Shown here piece by piece: positions 23,536 through 37,100 of a stretch of 64,000 nt of DNA. Source of the stretch: Hydractinia symbiolongicarpus (lineage: Eukaryota > Cnidaria > Hydrozoa > Anthoathecata > Hydractiniidae). The number at the start of each line of letters is the position of its first letter. Position 1 is the first letter of the stretch. The stretch spans positions 1,984,001 through 2,048,000 of the forward strand of contig NC_079889.1 of NCBI RefSeq assembly GCF_029227915.1. Direction: 5' to 3'. The notes beneath the pieces are model-generated. The model was not told the DNA's origin, searched no databases, and saw only the letters and a list, made by a program, of their open reading frames with translations. The position numbers and the translations under genes were made by a program.

Positions 23536-24372
23536 CAGTAATCTCTCTAATTAGTGGACATCGTTGGCGCATGAACAAAGTGTCCACTAATTAGAGGTAT
23601 CCGCCTTTTGGAAAGGTTTGCAATCTAAGCTCAAAATTTGAAGAAAATGCGATTTTGTATACGAAATGTGTAACTTATAAAATTTGCGGGTACCGTGGTG
23701 GACTTAGACACGTAAAAAGAACAAGGCAACTAAATTAAACGTAATATAATTTTTTTAAAAAAATAACAAACAAATATCAACATCATAATATCAACTAAAT
23801 AAACGAAAAGATTTTTTAAAAAGCCTTTATAATAGATTGTTGTTCCTGACTCAAATAATTTAAAGTCTGTCTTTAAGTAAGGATAAAAAAGTTCTTTCTT
23901 CTATATTGAAATCTTTCAAATTTAATAATCTATCAATCATAGTCAGCGTTTCATGCGTGGCGATCTTCTATTCAACGTCATCATTTTTAAAATCGTTATC
24001 ACTCTTAGATGAAACCTCTTTTACATCAACTCCAGATTCTTTACAAAAGTTGATTAATGGGTTTGTTAAGAAAATTGAGGCTGTAAAAGCCGACATTTCT
24101 TGTAAAGTTTCAAAGTGTTTAAAATAAATATTTTAAAATTATTCAATTTTTCATTATTTTTGTATGATGTTCCCTAATTTTTTAGACTGGAGAGAAAAAA
24201 GCCTATAGTTGCCATTTCGTGCAAAAAAATCAGAGTGTCCGCTAATTGAGTGTCCCCTAATTAGAAAGTTTTTTGTGAGACTTTGACCAGAAAATGGCCG
24301 GTGCATGGACAAAGTGTCTGCTAATCAGAGGTGTCCGCCTTTTAGAGTGTCCGTTAACTGGAGAGAATACTG
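23536..24372 (-). mobile_element. Degenerate pogo/Tigger-like DNA transposon
   Basis: The ends are CAGTAATCTCTCTAATTAG (plus strand, 23536) and the inverted AACTGGAGAGAATACTG at 24372. Both are followed inward by GTCCRCTAATTAGAGG-type blocks and GGCGGACACCTC-type sequence. About 835 bp long. Minus-strand translation of 24125-23855 gives an acidic stretch (ESGVDVKEVSSKSDND) with one stop, resembling the C-terminus of Tigger transposases. The catalytic region is missing. Confidence 0.6.
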
Positions 24373-25224
24373 TATTTGTATTCTTTTTTAACGGAGAAAT
24401 ATATCTTATCTATCTATCTAAGGTCATACATTGAAAAAAGGTTAAGAACCAATAACCGCACCTTCTCGCGTATCAATCACTTGAGTATAACTGCTCTTCT
24501 GTTTTTATAAAGTTAAAATAAATCGAGAAACAAAAGGAAAATAAGTGTTGCGAATGGTTGTATTTAAAGGTGGAAAATATTTACAATGATAAATAATATA
24601 ATACAAGATATATAGTACTCCTTAATGAATACTAATGAAACATAGGGATATTTCGTAACTTGCCATCTATATTCGAAAAGTTAAATCTTTGTTTGTTTAC
24701 CAATAAATTTCAGGTAAAGTTAAGACGCAGATCAACTTCATGTATGTACATACATATATAAGCTTTCATACAAATACACAAATTAGTATGTCATTGTTAA
24801 CAAACAATTATGTCTAGACTCTCGTTGCCGTTCAATATAATCAATGTTTTTACTAAGGACACTCCTTCTGTTGATTGTAAACGATTTCTGCACTTCAGCC
24901 CAAGCATTTTTTAACTACAAAAAATATTTGAAAAATTGGTTAAGCAAGGTTTACAAGTCTGTGTTCATATGGCGAAATGTTTGTTTTCATTTTATACCAT
25001 TTAATGGTATTTTTTATTTGTTCGCTGTAAGCGAACCAGTCAGCAATTGTTTAAATTTAAGCATTGTTTATAGAAATGAGAAGTATGTTAGGGTCTTGTC
25101 ACATTTTTCAAAGTTTTGATTAACTAAAGAATGTGTTTCTCTTTGCCAACGACAGCAAAACGCGTCGGAATAGCAAATAACTACTTTGGCCCTCCACCAT
25201 TGTAAAACAGCTTAACGTGATAAG

Positions 25225-28200
25225 TTACACACACCAACATGTTTCTACAATAGCGTTGTCCAATGTAACCATGACGATATCACCAGTTATCGAACTCTGT
25301 CTTAACAACAACAAACTTTGCAAATAACGGGGAGCACAACAGGCGTATCGGATGCGTTTCGTTTTTAGATGACTCGGCTGTTCGCGTTTAATCATATTCT
25401 GCATGACACCATGGTAAGTTTCTTCTACGTCTGTTCCAGCTCCAACCAAATATCGACACGATCCCTCACATCTGCGAATGTTTACCTTGCGTGGCAACAT
25501 GACATCACCAAATGCAGTGTGTTCTGAGAATGTAATTGTCAGATTAGCCAATCGGCAAGCTTGACGGGAATTTTTAGCATCGCGCCGATGCCGATTTTTT
25601 TCTTGCACACCTGCGTATTTACCTGTGCCGTACAATCTTGACGCCTTCTTAGATGATTTGACGTTTGTGTCGGAATACACCATGAATAAGGCTCTTGTAG
25701 ACGTATTTGTTGATGTTAATAATTTAAATGTTGGAAGTTTGTTACGAATTGGTTGCAATGTAATATCAATATCCACGATTTTATCCCCATATTGAATTAA
25801 TCGACTTGCAACATCGGTAATTTCAAACGACAACCAACCATAACCTGTTGAGCTGACCATTACTGAGCGAATGTCTCGGTACGATGGACCGTCAAGGACT
25901 ATATCTGTTCTGTAAAATACATTTTCTCGACGTGTTGATTTTGTTTTAAATACACGCAACTCAACCCTTCGGATAATCAAGTCTGCTTCAATCGAGCTTA
26001 GGTTGAATTGATAACGGAATCGGCCAGATGTGCTGTTATGTCTTGAATCTAAAAAAGTTATTTGTTGAAGATAAATTTGAGCCAAACAGGTCCGTATGAA
26101 GCGAAATAATTTCAGGGGGGCGCACAATGTTTTGACTACACAAAGGGCGACAATAATTTTTATGGTCTAAAAACGATGTAATTGATTATTTACAACACAT
26201 TTATATTTCATTTTGTACGAAAGAAACAATAACAATGTGAAGTTTATGGTGGTCTAGAAGTTTCTTTGACATATGTAGTAAACTACCTATACATAGTTTG
26301 TAAAGACAAAACGATCAGGCATTCAGTCTTATACTAAATACAAGACGATGTATGAATAAAACATACGTCCTCCTTTATTTCCAGTTGTAAATTCCTGTTT
26401 TAAAAAAGCGGTAATCTCAATTTTTTTTGTCTACATGAATTGATTATACAAGGACTTTTAAATTCTGCATATAATGCTTCTGTTTCAAATACATAACTGT
26501 TTCGAATGTAGTTGTTTAACTTTCAGTGATTAAACTTGTTTTGTACTGATTCAACTTGTAGTTATTGTGATCCTACTTGTGATTGTACTGATTCAACTTA
26601 TAGTTGCAGTAATTCAACTTCTGATTGTAGTAATTTATCTTGTGGTTGTAGTGTTTCAACTTCTAGTTATAGTAATTCAACTTGTGGTTGCAGTGGTTCA
26701 ACTGGTGGTTGTACTGATTCAACTTATAGTTGCAGTAATCTAACTTCTGATTGTAGTATTTTTTCTTGTGGTTGTAGTGTTTCAACTTCTAGTTATAGTA
26801 ATTCAACTGGTGGTTGCAGTGACTCAACTGGTGGTTGTACTGATTCAACTTATAGTTGCAGTAATCTAACTTCTGCTTGTAGTAATTTATCTTGTGGTTG
26901 TAGTGTTCCAACTTTTAGTTATAGTAATTCAACTTGTCATAGCAGTGATGACCAAAATTTAGAACTAAATAATTTTAACTATATCTTTATTCGTTTGTAA
27001 TAATCTCAAATTACAAGGGTTTGAAAGAAAAAATGTTTATTAATTTTCCAGATTCTGTGTCTGGAACTGTGTAATAGCGGGCCATTTAATATAATCTCCT
27101 AATCTTTTTTATAAAGCGTTGGTAATTGTTTTTCAATCAACAGTTTATTTGATGCTTCAATCACAAAGTACTTGATATTTTCGACGCTGTTTTAAGGGAT
27201 AGCGTAAACATCTTGCAACTGTTTACTGTATTGTGATCTGATTTGTCAAAGATCAATTATTCTGCAACAATGAGGTATTTAAAGTCCTTCTTCACAATCT
27301 GTATTATAATGCCTCCTTGATATCAATCCTAGTGTTTCTTTTATAGAATAGTTATAGAATTGATAAAAAAACAAGCTTTAGACATGAGTCCTGTTTTATA
27401 GCTGAGTCAAGAACCGTTGATATGAAGTTATTATTGTAAGCTGGAATCATTTCAAAAATTCTGCAGCTATGCTGGGTATAACTGTAGATATACAGAAAAA
27501 AATTTAATTTAATGGAAACAAGGTTAACGACTGACTTTCGCAGGCAGAATGGCGAAATTTGAGACTTTTATTTTCGCGATTTCGTAGACAAAAAAAAATT
27601 TGGTGCAAAAACGTTTGGGAGTGGGGAGAGTATTTTAAGTAATTTTTTCAATATTTATAGGACTTTTCATAAAAATATTCACTTAACTACATTATATTGG
27701 TACTATCTTCTTGAAAGAGTTCAATCTCACTCCTTCCCTTTCTGTCTTTTTATTTGGTGACACAGCAAATGGTTAGTATGAGTTGATCAAAGAAATTAAA
27801 TTCTTTTTTTGACGGTAACAGACGATATATTTCAGGAAGGAAAGAATGTTAGGTAACCCGGGGTTGTTTTTCTGTGTTAATCGCTCGTGCCGTGTTATTA
27901 TCAGCAACATTCTAAATTATCCGGTTTAGGATGTGAAGTGTTTGTTTCTAATGAATTCCAAATGAGGTGCTGATAAGGTCGACGTCTTTGATTGTGAAAA
28001 AATAAATTATTTTTGTAGACGCTTTGTGTTCTACGTATAGAGTCATGCATAATTAACAAAAGGGTGCCAAGGTTACAACTTTATCGTGGAAAATTTCGTC
28101 TCAGAAAAGTAACGATATTTTCGCCGAGTGACGGAAGCATATCTTGACCGATGTTTTTACAACGTTTTGCCCATTTTCCCTTTCTTTTATTGGTTGTTTT

Positions 28201-30079
28201 ATTTTGCCTGTGAGGGAGCATTTTTTAATTTTTGCTTTACAATTTAGACAACATTGACGAAAAAGGGAGATTAAAGTAAAATGAAATCCTAGACAATTTC
28301 CGTTTACTCAACATAGGTTTCCTCATTAGGTACTGTTTACAACTCCTATACTATTTTTAAAATTTGAAAGAATTCGGCTTCACCATTCAGTACAATTTCA
28401 GTTGGTATTTTATTGTCTCGTTTTCAGAACGGTGTGGTTATTTTTAATCTTCATTGTCACTAAAAAGAAAAAGATTGAAAAGAGTACTTAAAATCCTATT
28501 GTTGGGCAATCGAGACGTCATGTCTGAGCAAAAATAGTCAATAGAAATTAAGTTTTATATCAGGTCTGCCAATATAACGAAAATTTCTTATCAGCAAAGC
28601 TTTAATTAAATAGAAAACTTTGATGACGCAAAACGCTTCTCTGACGGCCAGGCTACGTCAAATAATTCATTTTGAAAATTGCGCAAACGCAAATAGTTGT
28701 ATTTTGCAGAATGAAAATAGATAGAGTGTTTAGAAATAATCATAACTCCTTGGCTTTCCGCGTATCTTTACCCTATTCGGGTTAACTTTCGAGCGTAAAA
28801 GTTGCTTATAAATAAATATTGCGCAGAGAATGTGCGCGCAAAAATTAACAGCTCGCGAGAGAAAAAAAACTGCCAATTATTTATTTTATAAAAGGCAAAA
28901 ATTTAAAATTGATATGTAACAAGTTTGACGATATGTTAGTTTTAATTAGCCATTTAATTAGGGACGAGCATGAAGAAAATATTGATGATGAAAAACTAGT
29001 TTGACTACAAATATGTAAAATGCTAATTTATCAGGATTTTTTATTTCCATAAAAATGCATTCTCTTTGTCTCTTAATTTCTTAACCTTTCTTTTTTTTTC
29101 TCAAAGACATATTCCTGCCCCTTGCGCGTTCACATAGATAGACTGCACGTAAAAGAAATATATTTTTAATACTTTATCAGAGGGGAAAATCTGGGTAAAG
29201 TATAGTCGGAAAAATTTAGGAGTTGGGAAATATTAAGTCATCGATGTATAAAATTGGTCGCTCTTTCTCGAACAAAATTAAGTCTCATATCAAGAAAAGT
29301 AAAAGGTTGTGTTTACAATGTACACAGTGATGTTTTTACCTTACTTATTATCTTTCCCTTTCTTCTGTATTTTTTAAAATTCCAGAGTCAATCTGATAAC
29401 TACACATTAGTCAGGTAGTGAAGTTTGCGGAGAATTTCTTAACAGGTTCAAGTTAGCATGAAAAAATTATTAGCTGAGGATAAAGTCAGCTGGTAAAATC
29501 TATAAGTCTGGAGAAAAGTCACTGACACTCTAAAATAGTCAATTCAACCTGGGTTTTATTTCTCTGATGAGGCAGGAAACAATATGGTCACTCTATTAAA
29601 CCACAAAACATATTTCTAGTCTTCTTTCCCAATTATAACCATTTAAATAGAAAGAAGGGAGGAATATAAGCAAGTGTTTTATCCGTGAAATCTCCGTGGG
29701 TCATGAATTTCGCCAGCTAAGAATTTTTGTCGGTGAAAATGTCGCTGGTTGTAATTTAATAAGTTATTAGGTAACTATATATTTAAAATAGTGGAAAAAT
29801 TACTGTAGCTACTAGTCCGCACATCATTTATCCATATAAGGACAAAAGAGAAAAAATGGAGAACTAACCGTGAGCCGAAACGCAATTGATTGTTTTTCCA
29901 AGATTAGGAGCACCTTTTCTGGCGTATCCATTCTCATCAGCTACCACATTGTATAAGTCCATCATAAACTGTGGCACCTGTGGATTTCGTGTATTGCCTT
30001 TAGATGGATCATTATTAATCACTAATACAACGGGATCGATCACACTTAGTAACATCAAAAATATTAACAACGATGACAT
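25225..30079 (-). CDS. Divergent TGF-beta/BMP-family ligand, two exons
   Basis: Secreted, dimeric growth factor of the TGF-beta superfamily that signals through serine/threonine kinase receptors. Exon 1 is 30079-29869 and exon 2 is 26048-25225; residual G plus AT joins in phase, giving 344 residues. Residues 1-20 form a signal peptide (MSSLLIFLMLLSVIDPVVL). The prodomain begins VPQFMMDLYNVVADENG, typical of BMP/GDF precursors, and exon 2 opens with YQFNLSSIEAD. A furin site RHRR lies at 223-226, leaving a 118-residue mature chain. All seven knot and dimer cysteines are present: C235, C264, C268 (CEGSC), C307-C308 (CCAP), C341 and C343. Oddities: it ends CWCV instead of CxCR/S, and the usual Trp pair and PxGY segment between C1 and C2 are missing. 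I cannot assign a subfamily. The 3.8-kb intron carries repeats. Confidence 0.92.
26545..26945. repeat. 18-bp minisatellite with 126-bp higher-order period
   Basis: Variants of an 18-bp unit (e.g. AATTCAACTTGTGGTTGC) run in tandem. Diagnostic variants such as TGTACTGATTCAACTTATAG recur at about 26581, 26707 and 26833, exactly 126 bp (7 units) apart. The phase gives an open plus frame rich in Ser, Thr and Cys, probably a by-product of a period divisible by three. It lies inside the intron of the TGF-beta ligand gene, antisense. Confidence 0.85.
27858..28330 (+). repeat. ~480-bp diverged direct repeat, copy 1
   Basis: Shares many blocks in order with 32716-33200: CTGTGTTAATCGCTCGTG, GTGTTATTATCAGCA, ATTCTAAATTATCC, AATGAGGTGCTGATAAG, GCAGACGCTTTG-like, TTTATCGTGGAAA, CTTGACCGAT, ACAATTTAGACAACAT and AAAGTAAAATGAAAT. 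It lies in the intron of the TGF-beta gene. Class unknown. Confidence 0.8.
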
Positions 30080-33000
30080 TTTCTTGTCCGTTGAAAACGT
30101 TTTTTTCCTGCTTTAACCTTCGATGGAGAGAAACCTTGTTCCAATTCTGACAGCTTTTTATTATTCATCCCTTTATGTATTTCATAGTCGTAAGCGGATT
30201 ACTTTTCAATAGATTGTCTGTATTTGAGAAAGACTTTTGAATATGGTTGCTCTATATTGTGGTATCATTTTTTATAGACTAATTGGATATATATATATAA
30301 TTACTTACTCAACTGTTGAAGACGTCCCGACTTTTTTGTTTGATAAAACGCTTTAACAGGAAGTCGGAAAGATTTTTCTCACATACCAATGGCCCAATTT
30401 TATTTCTTTTCACTTTTTTGGAGAAAAACAGGACAAATATATGGAGAGAAAAATACAAAATACAAAAAGTTACCATTTGACTTAAAACTGGAAGATGGGT
30501 GCATGCATGCTAAAACGCATGCCGTAGAGGTTTGGATAGACATCAATGCTAAACTAACAACTTCTCTGCCGATTTGGAACGTAAAAGATTTATTTCCTGG
30601 AAACGGAAAATGCGCTATTTCCCGTAAATCCCGAACCGGCCGGTATAATCGAATGGAAGATGATGTATTTGATAGTTTGCAGAAATAAGTCCCTGGCTTA
30701 TGTTAACTTTCCCCCCTACGATTTACAAATAAAAATACTAAGAATCCCAATTCCTGCCTTTTTTATCCCAGATTTAGCTATTCCGTGTGCGTACTAAGAG
30801 TTTCTGTTAGTGTTTTATGTTAACTACATTATTGGTGAAATATTTCGGAACAAATAAAGAACTACGCACATAAAAGTTTATCGCAATGGAAATTACATCT
30901 TATGTTCCGCCTTTTCCTCCTTATTCAAATTTACCTCTATTTAAATTCAACTTGAATGGTCTTCAAGCTTGTCATGATTACACTCTCATTTACCAACCGC
31001 AACCGCATGACAATCCCACGAATGAATGAAATTTTAATTAGGCAATTAACCACTAGGTATTGAATTTTGACAAAGGCTGGATCATGATATAATAACCAAG
31101 AAAAAATATACCCCAACAACTAACAAAGTACCCAGCTTCTTGTGTCTGACACGTGGCGATATCGTACGATATAGCTAAATATATAATTATGTCGATTAAG
31201 ATACTTCCTATCCCTTTGGTAAGTGAAAGAAAGGCCTGGATACAAAGTTGCGCTTAACCACGTGACACATGCTGCGTAACCTATACTAGTTTTCTCATTT
31301 CTATCGTGATTTAAGTTGTCGTGCAACCTCTGTTAGAAAAAGAGAATCAGATTTGTTAGAAACAAGATTAACGATGTATGACCTTCTCTTCGAAATACAC
31401 GGGTTTTTAATTAAACTTTGTTTTGATGTCATTTTAAAATTGCAATAAAATTCTAAGTATATAATATTGGTTCAAACCCGTTTCTTGAGATATTGCTAGC
31501 CGGCTGTTACTTAACTTTTTTTAAAAAAGGTTTGCTTTGATTTATTAAAAAGCAGGTTTATATGTTACAGTAGAAGGACTTGTATTATTTTTAAAAAAAT
31601 TAACAGTATTATATAAGTTGAAATAAAACGTGTAGCTATGGTGGATTTGGCTAGCTATCTGGAGATATTATGAAGTTACAGCACACATGTTAAAACGCTT
31701 TCTTATATCCAATTAACAAGCACAACAGTACATTTTTTTAATGGCGTCAGTATTTTCCTGTGACGTCATCCAATTGAATGATTAAAACTGAAAGAAGTTA
31801 ATTTTGATTGGCTTTGCTTTGCTGAAAGAATGTGTCCGTAGAAATAAAAAAAGCCAATTCTAATAAAGTGAACTTTTTTTAAGAAAGCTTAATGTGTCCA
31901 AGGAAACGAGGTTGTGTTATATGTTCCTAAGGATAACCTCTTTAGGAGCTGTTCTTTGGGAAATTTCTTCTTAGGAACGAAGAAAGAGTTAGGAATCGAT
32001 AAAAATTTTCAGCATGATTTCAATTGTGGGTGATCCTGATTTTTTTAATTTTGTTTTGCAACAAAAATTGCGAAATTAATTTTTGCGGATGTTAAAGATT
32101 TAGTAATTTTTAGTAGCCGACAACATGTTGTTATTGTTATTATTATTATTTTTATTCCGGATACTTATACAGGGTAGCCACTTTAATGTTGGGGACACTA
32201 TTTTCGATGTGAGTCCTGTGTCTTAAATATATACATTAGGCACATACCGGTACTGCCTACCCAGGAGGTTCCAATGTTGTGTTTTTCTTGGAAAGATTCG
32301 ACGTCTCTTCGCTTGTTGGTCTGTACTTCCGCAACCCTTAAGATGATAGCAAGATATCTCTTTCTTTTTCCGCATTTGCAGGAGGTCTTTTTGGTTACTT
32401 CTGTGCGTATTTTTAAAATTTTAACCCACTGTGATCCGATTTATCCGATTGCTGTGCCTAGATCACCAGAGAATTCCGAAAACCAGAAATCAAAACAAAA
32501 CGGATTGACAGTTTACACTGTCACTAATTTTCGCGCATGATCAGAAATAAATTTTGCATTATCAGACATTAAATAGACATATTTCGCGCTTATTTTATTT
32601 TCGCGCAAGTTTAAATAAAATGAAAAAAATAGTAAAATTACCAGTCTATAGATACATGCCTTTTTAAAATACTTTCTTAAGTTCTAATTTCATGCGAAAC
32701 GTTTTGCGTGTAATTTGACGGGGTTGTTTTCTGTGTTAATTGCTCGTGGCGTGTTATTATCAGCAGCATTCTAAATTATCCAGTTTAATAATAAATTGTT
32801 TATAAATGAGGTGCTGATAAGACCGGCGTCTTTGCTTGTAAAAAAGTAGAATATTTTTGCAGACGCTTTGAATTTGGTATAATGTCATGCGTATTAACAA
32901 AAGGTTAAGGCCCTGGTTACACCTTTATCGTGGAAAGTTTCGTCGCGGAAAAGTAACTACAATTTTTGTGGAGAGACGGGACTATTTCTTGACCGATATC

Positions 33001-34170
33001 CTCCCGACGGTTTGCCCATATTTTTCCTTTCCTTTTTATTTGTCTAATTTTTCCTCTATAAATTTAGTGAAAAGGGATCGTCTTTTAATTAGCTTTCGTA
33101 GAAAAAATATAGACAATTTAGACAACATCGACAAAACAGAGAGAGTGAAAGTAAAATGAAATGCTATCGAAGACAAATTTTGTTAAATAAAATTAGGTTT
33201 CATGATAAAGCAGACGTGACGATAAGCATACAATAGGGAAACCATAAGGAAAAAAAAAATGTTTGCAGAAAAAAAGATTGTCGAATTAAATGTATTACAT
33301 TTCAAATTTGCAAGCTCTTCTCTACAAATAAGTCTATTCATTTCACCATTATGAGGTTTTGGCAAACAATAGAAATATTTTTAATTTTGGTTTAAACCAT
33401 TGCATAAAAATCTTGAAGTTTTGAAAAAATTTTCTCTGCGAAAGAGATAAGAATATTTCAAAAGGGAACTCTTAATTTAAATTAATTTGATCAGAGTATA
33501 TTACTACAGCGCGATGTTGCCATGGTATGGTTACCTTGTAGGCAATGCAAATTCTGCAGTTTCCAGCTCACAGAAAAAAGATGCTCTCAAGTACGAGAGA
33601 TGCTTTGAATTTAAAATCGGTGGTTTTTCGTTCAGCAAATATCAAACTCTGGCACACCGCAAAGACACATTTCTCACTGATCGTAGAACTCTTCATGTAA
33701 TATTTAGAGCACAGAGAGAGCAGGGTAAGATGATATCTTAAGAGAACAAGAAGTTCCATGTTACGAGCATAAAACGTTAAATACAGAGCAAAAAAGCCAG
33801 AAAACTCCAAATGGTAGATATTAACGTTAATCTAAACGTCATTACAAGTTTTAAAGTTAGTGCAATGTCTTCATTTTTCTACTTGACAATTTTTTGTTGT
33901 AAGATGTTGTTGGTACTTTGCTATTGTAAGTAAAATATAATCAGCCAGAACAGTAGCATGTAATTTATTTGGCTGTGATGCACAATTGCATTGGAATGAG
34001 TTGGTGTGTGTGGATAACTCCCTAGACGAGAATAATTAAATAATAAAAATCTTGAAGATAAAATTTTTACTTAACATCATAACAACTGTTGGGTAAAAAG
34101 TAATCAACTCTGCAAATATTTACTGCTTTATTTAAACAAAAAAATTTTATGATGAACGAAGCAGTCATAC
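30080..34170. other. Interval between TGF-beta exon 1 and the fibronectin-III gene
   Basis: Contains the TGF-beta promoter side, a repeat with TTATT-type microsatellite and CAGGGTAGCCACTTTAATG near 32130-32260, and the ~480-bp repeat copy 2. Any remaining 3' exons of the minus-strand FN3 gene should lie here, but I could not identify one in the required phase. Short frames at 30389-30688 (+), 30937-31326 (-) and 33568-33810 (-) have no recognised domain. Confidence 0.45.
32716..33200 (+). repeat. ~480-bp diverged direct repeat, copy 2
   Basis: Counterpart of 27858-28330, in the same orientation, about 2.6 kb upstream of the TGF-beta first exon. It has an open plus frame of 90 codons that is broken in copy 1, so coding is unlikely. 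Confidence 0.8.
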
Positions 34171-37100
34171 CATTAGTTGTTTTGACGATAAAAATGGCGT
34201 AATTATCACTTTGTCCAAATTCTGATTCATCAACAGCTATTCCAATTTCATAAGTTGTGTTTACTTTCAAATTAGGAATCTGTGCAAATGTTTCACGTGT
34301 TGTGATATATTTGTGGTTTGTGGTTTTCTCCTCTGTGTACCTAATTCTGTATTGTGTTGCATAAGATGATGGTAACCAAGTCATGTTAATGCTATCTTTG
34401 TATATGTTGGTGAACCTTGTACCTCCGGGAGGCAGCGGTACTGCAAAAAAATGCAATGCATTTATATAATAAATATTCAACCTGTTAAACATTTGCAAAT
34501 ATGAGATACTGTAAATTGGTAAATTAGACTAGCTGTGATGCCTGTTTCCATATTAGATTATCAATTGTTTTGTCTATTTATACCGAGAAATATTGCCCAA
34601 GATCAAAAGTATTAGGCTGACCCGATTTTGCCATTAATTTTTTGATACACAATCTTAATCGACAAGAAGCTGCGAAATCTTGATATGTCACCCGCCTAGA
34701 TTTATTGGCAACTAAAAATTTCTGATTTTATCGTCGATCGTGGAAACTTTTTTTGGAACTGACGTCGACTGTTGCGATAACACTATACTCCAAAATCGAA
34801 ATTACTTTTCAAGATGATTCTTTTTGAATTGATTATATTTTTTTGGAGCTTTAAAAAAAGCTGTTTTGTAAAAATATTTATTAGAGTACAATGTTAGGAG
34901 TTGTATGTAGCTGGATATGTTTTCACGATTCTCCGGCAATGCTTTTTGTTTACATTTATTACGTCCATGATGCTTGCTATAAAAGTTATACCATGCTGTA
35001 TAAAAGCTCTTATCGAAGGTTTTTCAGCCAATAAACGGTGCGGATTTTCCGTATTGACTGGTTGAAAATACCTATCAGTTAATACGCAATATTACTTTTA
35101 TTTTTTTAAAGTCGAAACCAAGCTTTATAGGTGACGTAAATGTCTCCTTTGGATCACATCAAAGGGCAAATGAAACGTTTTATTGATACAAATTTGTTTA
35201 AGTTAAATGCTCTAATTATGATAACATAAATAATAGTTGTAAACAGAGTAATTCATATTGGTGAGACAATAATGATACACAGACTTTTAGGTAATTTGTA
35301 TAAAAGACAGATCAAGTATAACAATCTGTTATTAGATTCAGACAATTACTATCGGAACTTGATTAGAAATAAACTGGACTGTTTTTTCTGTAAACAATAT
35401 AATAATGCTCCTGTAACAAAAGTCATAACAAAACAAATAACAAAAATTAAGAAAAAATTCAGAATATAATTTTATCAAACCGAGCGGTTATTTTGTACGT
35501 AGATTGTACACAATTATTGCACACGGCTGTATATACTGGCACAATATATTGTAAAGATGTAATCACATCGAACAATATATTGTGACTTCAAACTTCACAA
35601 TTGATCAAATTAAGGTGGTAAACACAAAAATCGTTCCACAAAGGCCGCTTACTAGATTCGCGCAATTTAAACTGCGGACATAGGTTTTACTTTTTTAGAT
35701 CTGAAACCATAAAACATTAAATCACAAACACTGATTGCTGTTGACGTGGGGCCATTTTTAGTCCCAACTTGGAATATCCCGTAAAGCAGACGCGAGGCGC
35801 AAAACAAACGCCGTTTCCACAGCACAAAATTCGCGTTGTAGTCTCGCAAAACGGTCGAAAAGTGGCGTTGTATCGATATTTCAGTGCGCAAATTAACTTA
35901 AAGTAAGTGAACGCGTAAACTATCTATACCCGTCCTGTATATAATTGTATATTATTGGATGACATTTCCTATACTTAACCCCCATTCGTGTCAAGAAGAA
36001 AGTTTAAAAGACCCCACTCTCAGTTTTGTAATAACTTCCGAAGCATACGGTTTTTCAAATAACCTTGCGTTTATCAAGTAATTCCACCAAATGATTACAA
36101 AATTTGCAGAAGTTTATATACTTTAAAACGTTTGCAAGAGCTTCTCATTTTTCAAAAACCACTTTAGTTCTCTTCCAGATTCTGAAATATATTATAACGT
36201 CACTTTGCATTGAATGACTAAAATTTTTTTTTATCTCAGTTTTTTTTCAATGAGCTGAAATACATCTCTGCCAAGTTTTGTGACAAAAATGTTCCTTTTT
36301 CGAGCACAGATACGAAATCAGAATTGTTCATTAAAATGTAATGTGAGAATATTTGTGGGAATAGAATTGAAGGTTCTTTCTCAACACTTGGCATGTAGGT
36401 AAATCTATTTGTCTCCATAGCAATATGCGTTGTGTCATACACAGCTAGCGATATGCATAGCTTCTAGTAATAATGATTTTATTAAGCATTGTAGCTAGCT
36501 AGCTATAGCTATATTTAGTATTACTTTTTCTTTCTAAAGCTTGATCAGGTCATTGGTAATATTTCTAGTCTCTTTTGACATATTAAAAAATAAAGAATCC
36601 TTTGCCAAATAGATAATCAGATATAGCAAATGGGGTATTATTGGAAAAAATTACTGATTAATAGTTTTTGCCTTTTCAGGCGTTTTTTTTGTTACCTGCT
36701 CATTTCATTTTTCTTGTATACGAGATGCTGTATTGCTTAGTTGGGATAAACAACGTGAAAAAGAAAATTTCCATAAAAAACTAATTTAAACTGATCGAGT
36801 ATACAGGTGCACAATGTCCGTTTAAAGATTTAATCTTGGAATTTTCTATTAATTGTTCCAATTAAACTTATTGCGTATTTTTGTCGATTGTGTTAAAAAA
36901 GATTAGCTGCAAACTTAGTAACTCTTGCTAAACAATTGCAAGTGAAGAACAAACTCAAAGCTATCCACAAGAGTATCCATGTCGCGATAAAATTGACTTT
37001 ATAAAGTATTTAAACTGGTTTAAATTATTCGTCAGACCAATAATTTTCCGTTACTTTCTTGAATTTTACTCACTAGTCTGGAAGGATAATGTTTGGGCCG

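Noticed and set aside
26536-27000. 154-codon Ser/Thr/Cys-rich plus frame
   Set aside because: Product of an 18-bp repeat (divisible by three) in an intron; no signal peptide or flanking exon.
30389-30688. 99-codon plus frame upstream of the TGF-beta gene
   Set aside because: No recognised domain, no neighbouring exons with compatible splice sites, composition like non-coding DNA.
32887-33159. 90-codon plus frame in ~480-bp repeat copy 2
   Set aside because: Broken in the other copy, so no evidence of selection for coding.
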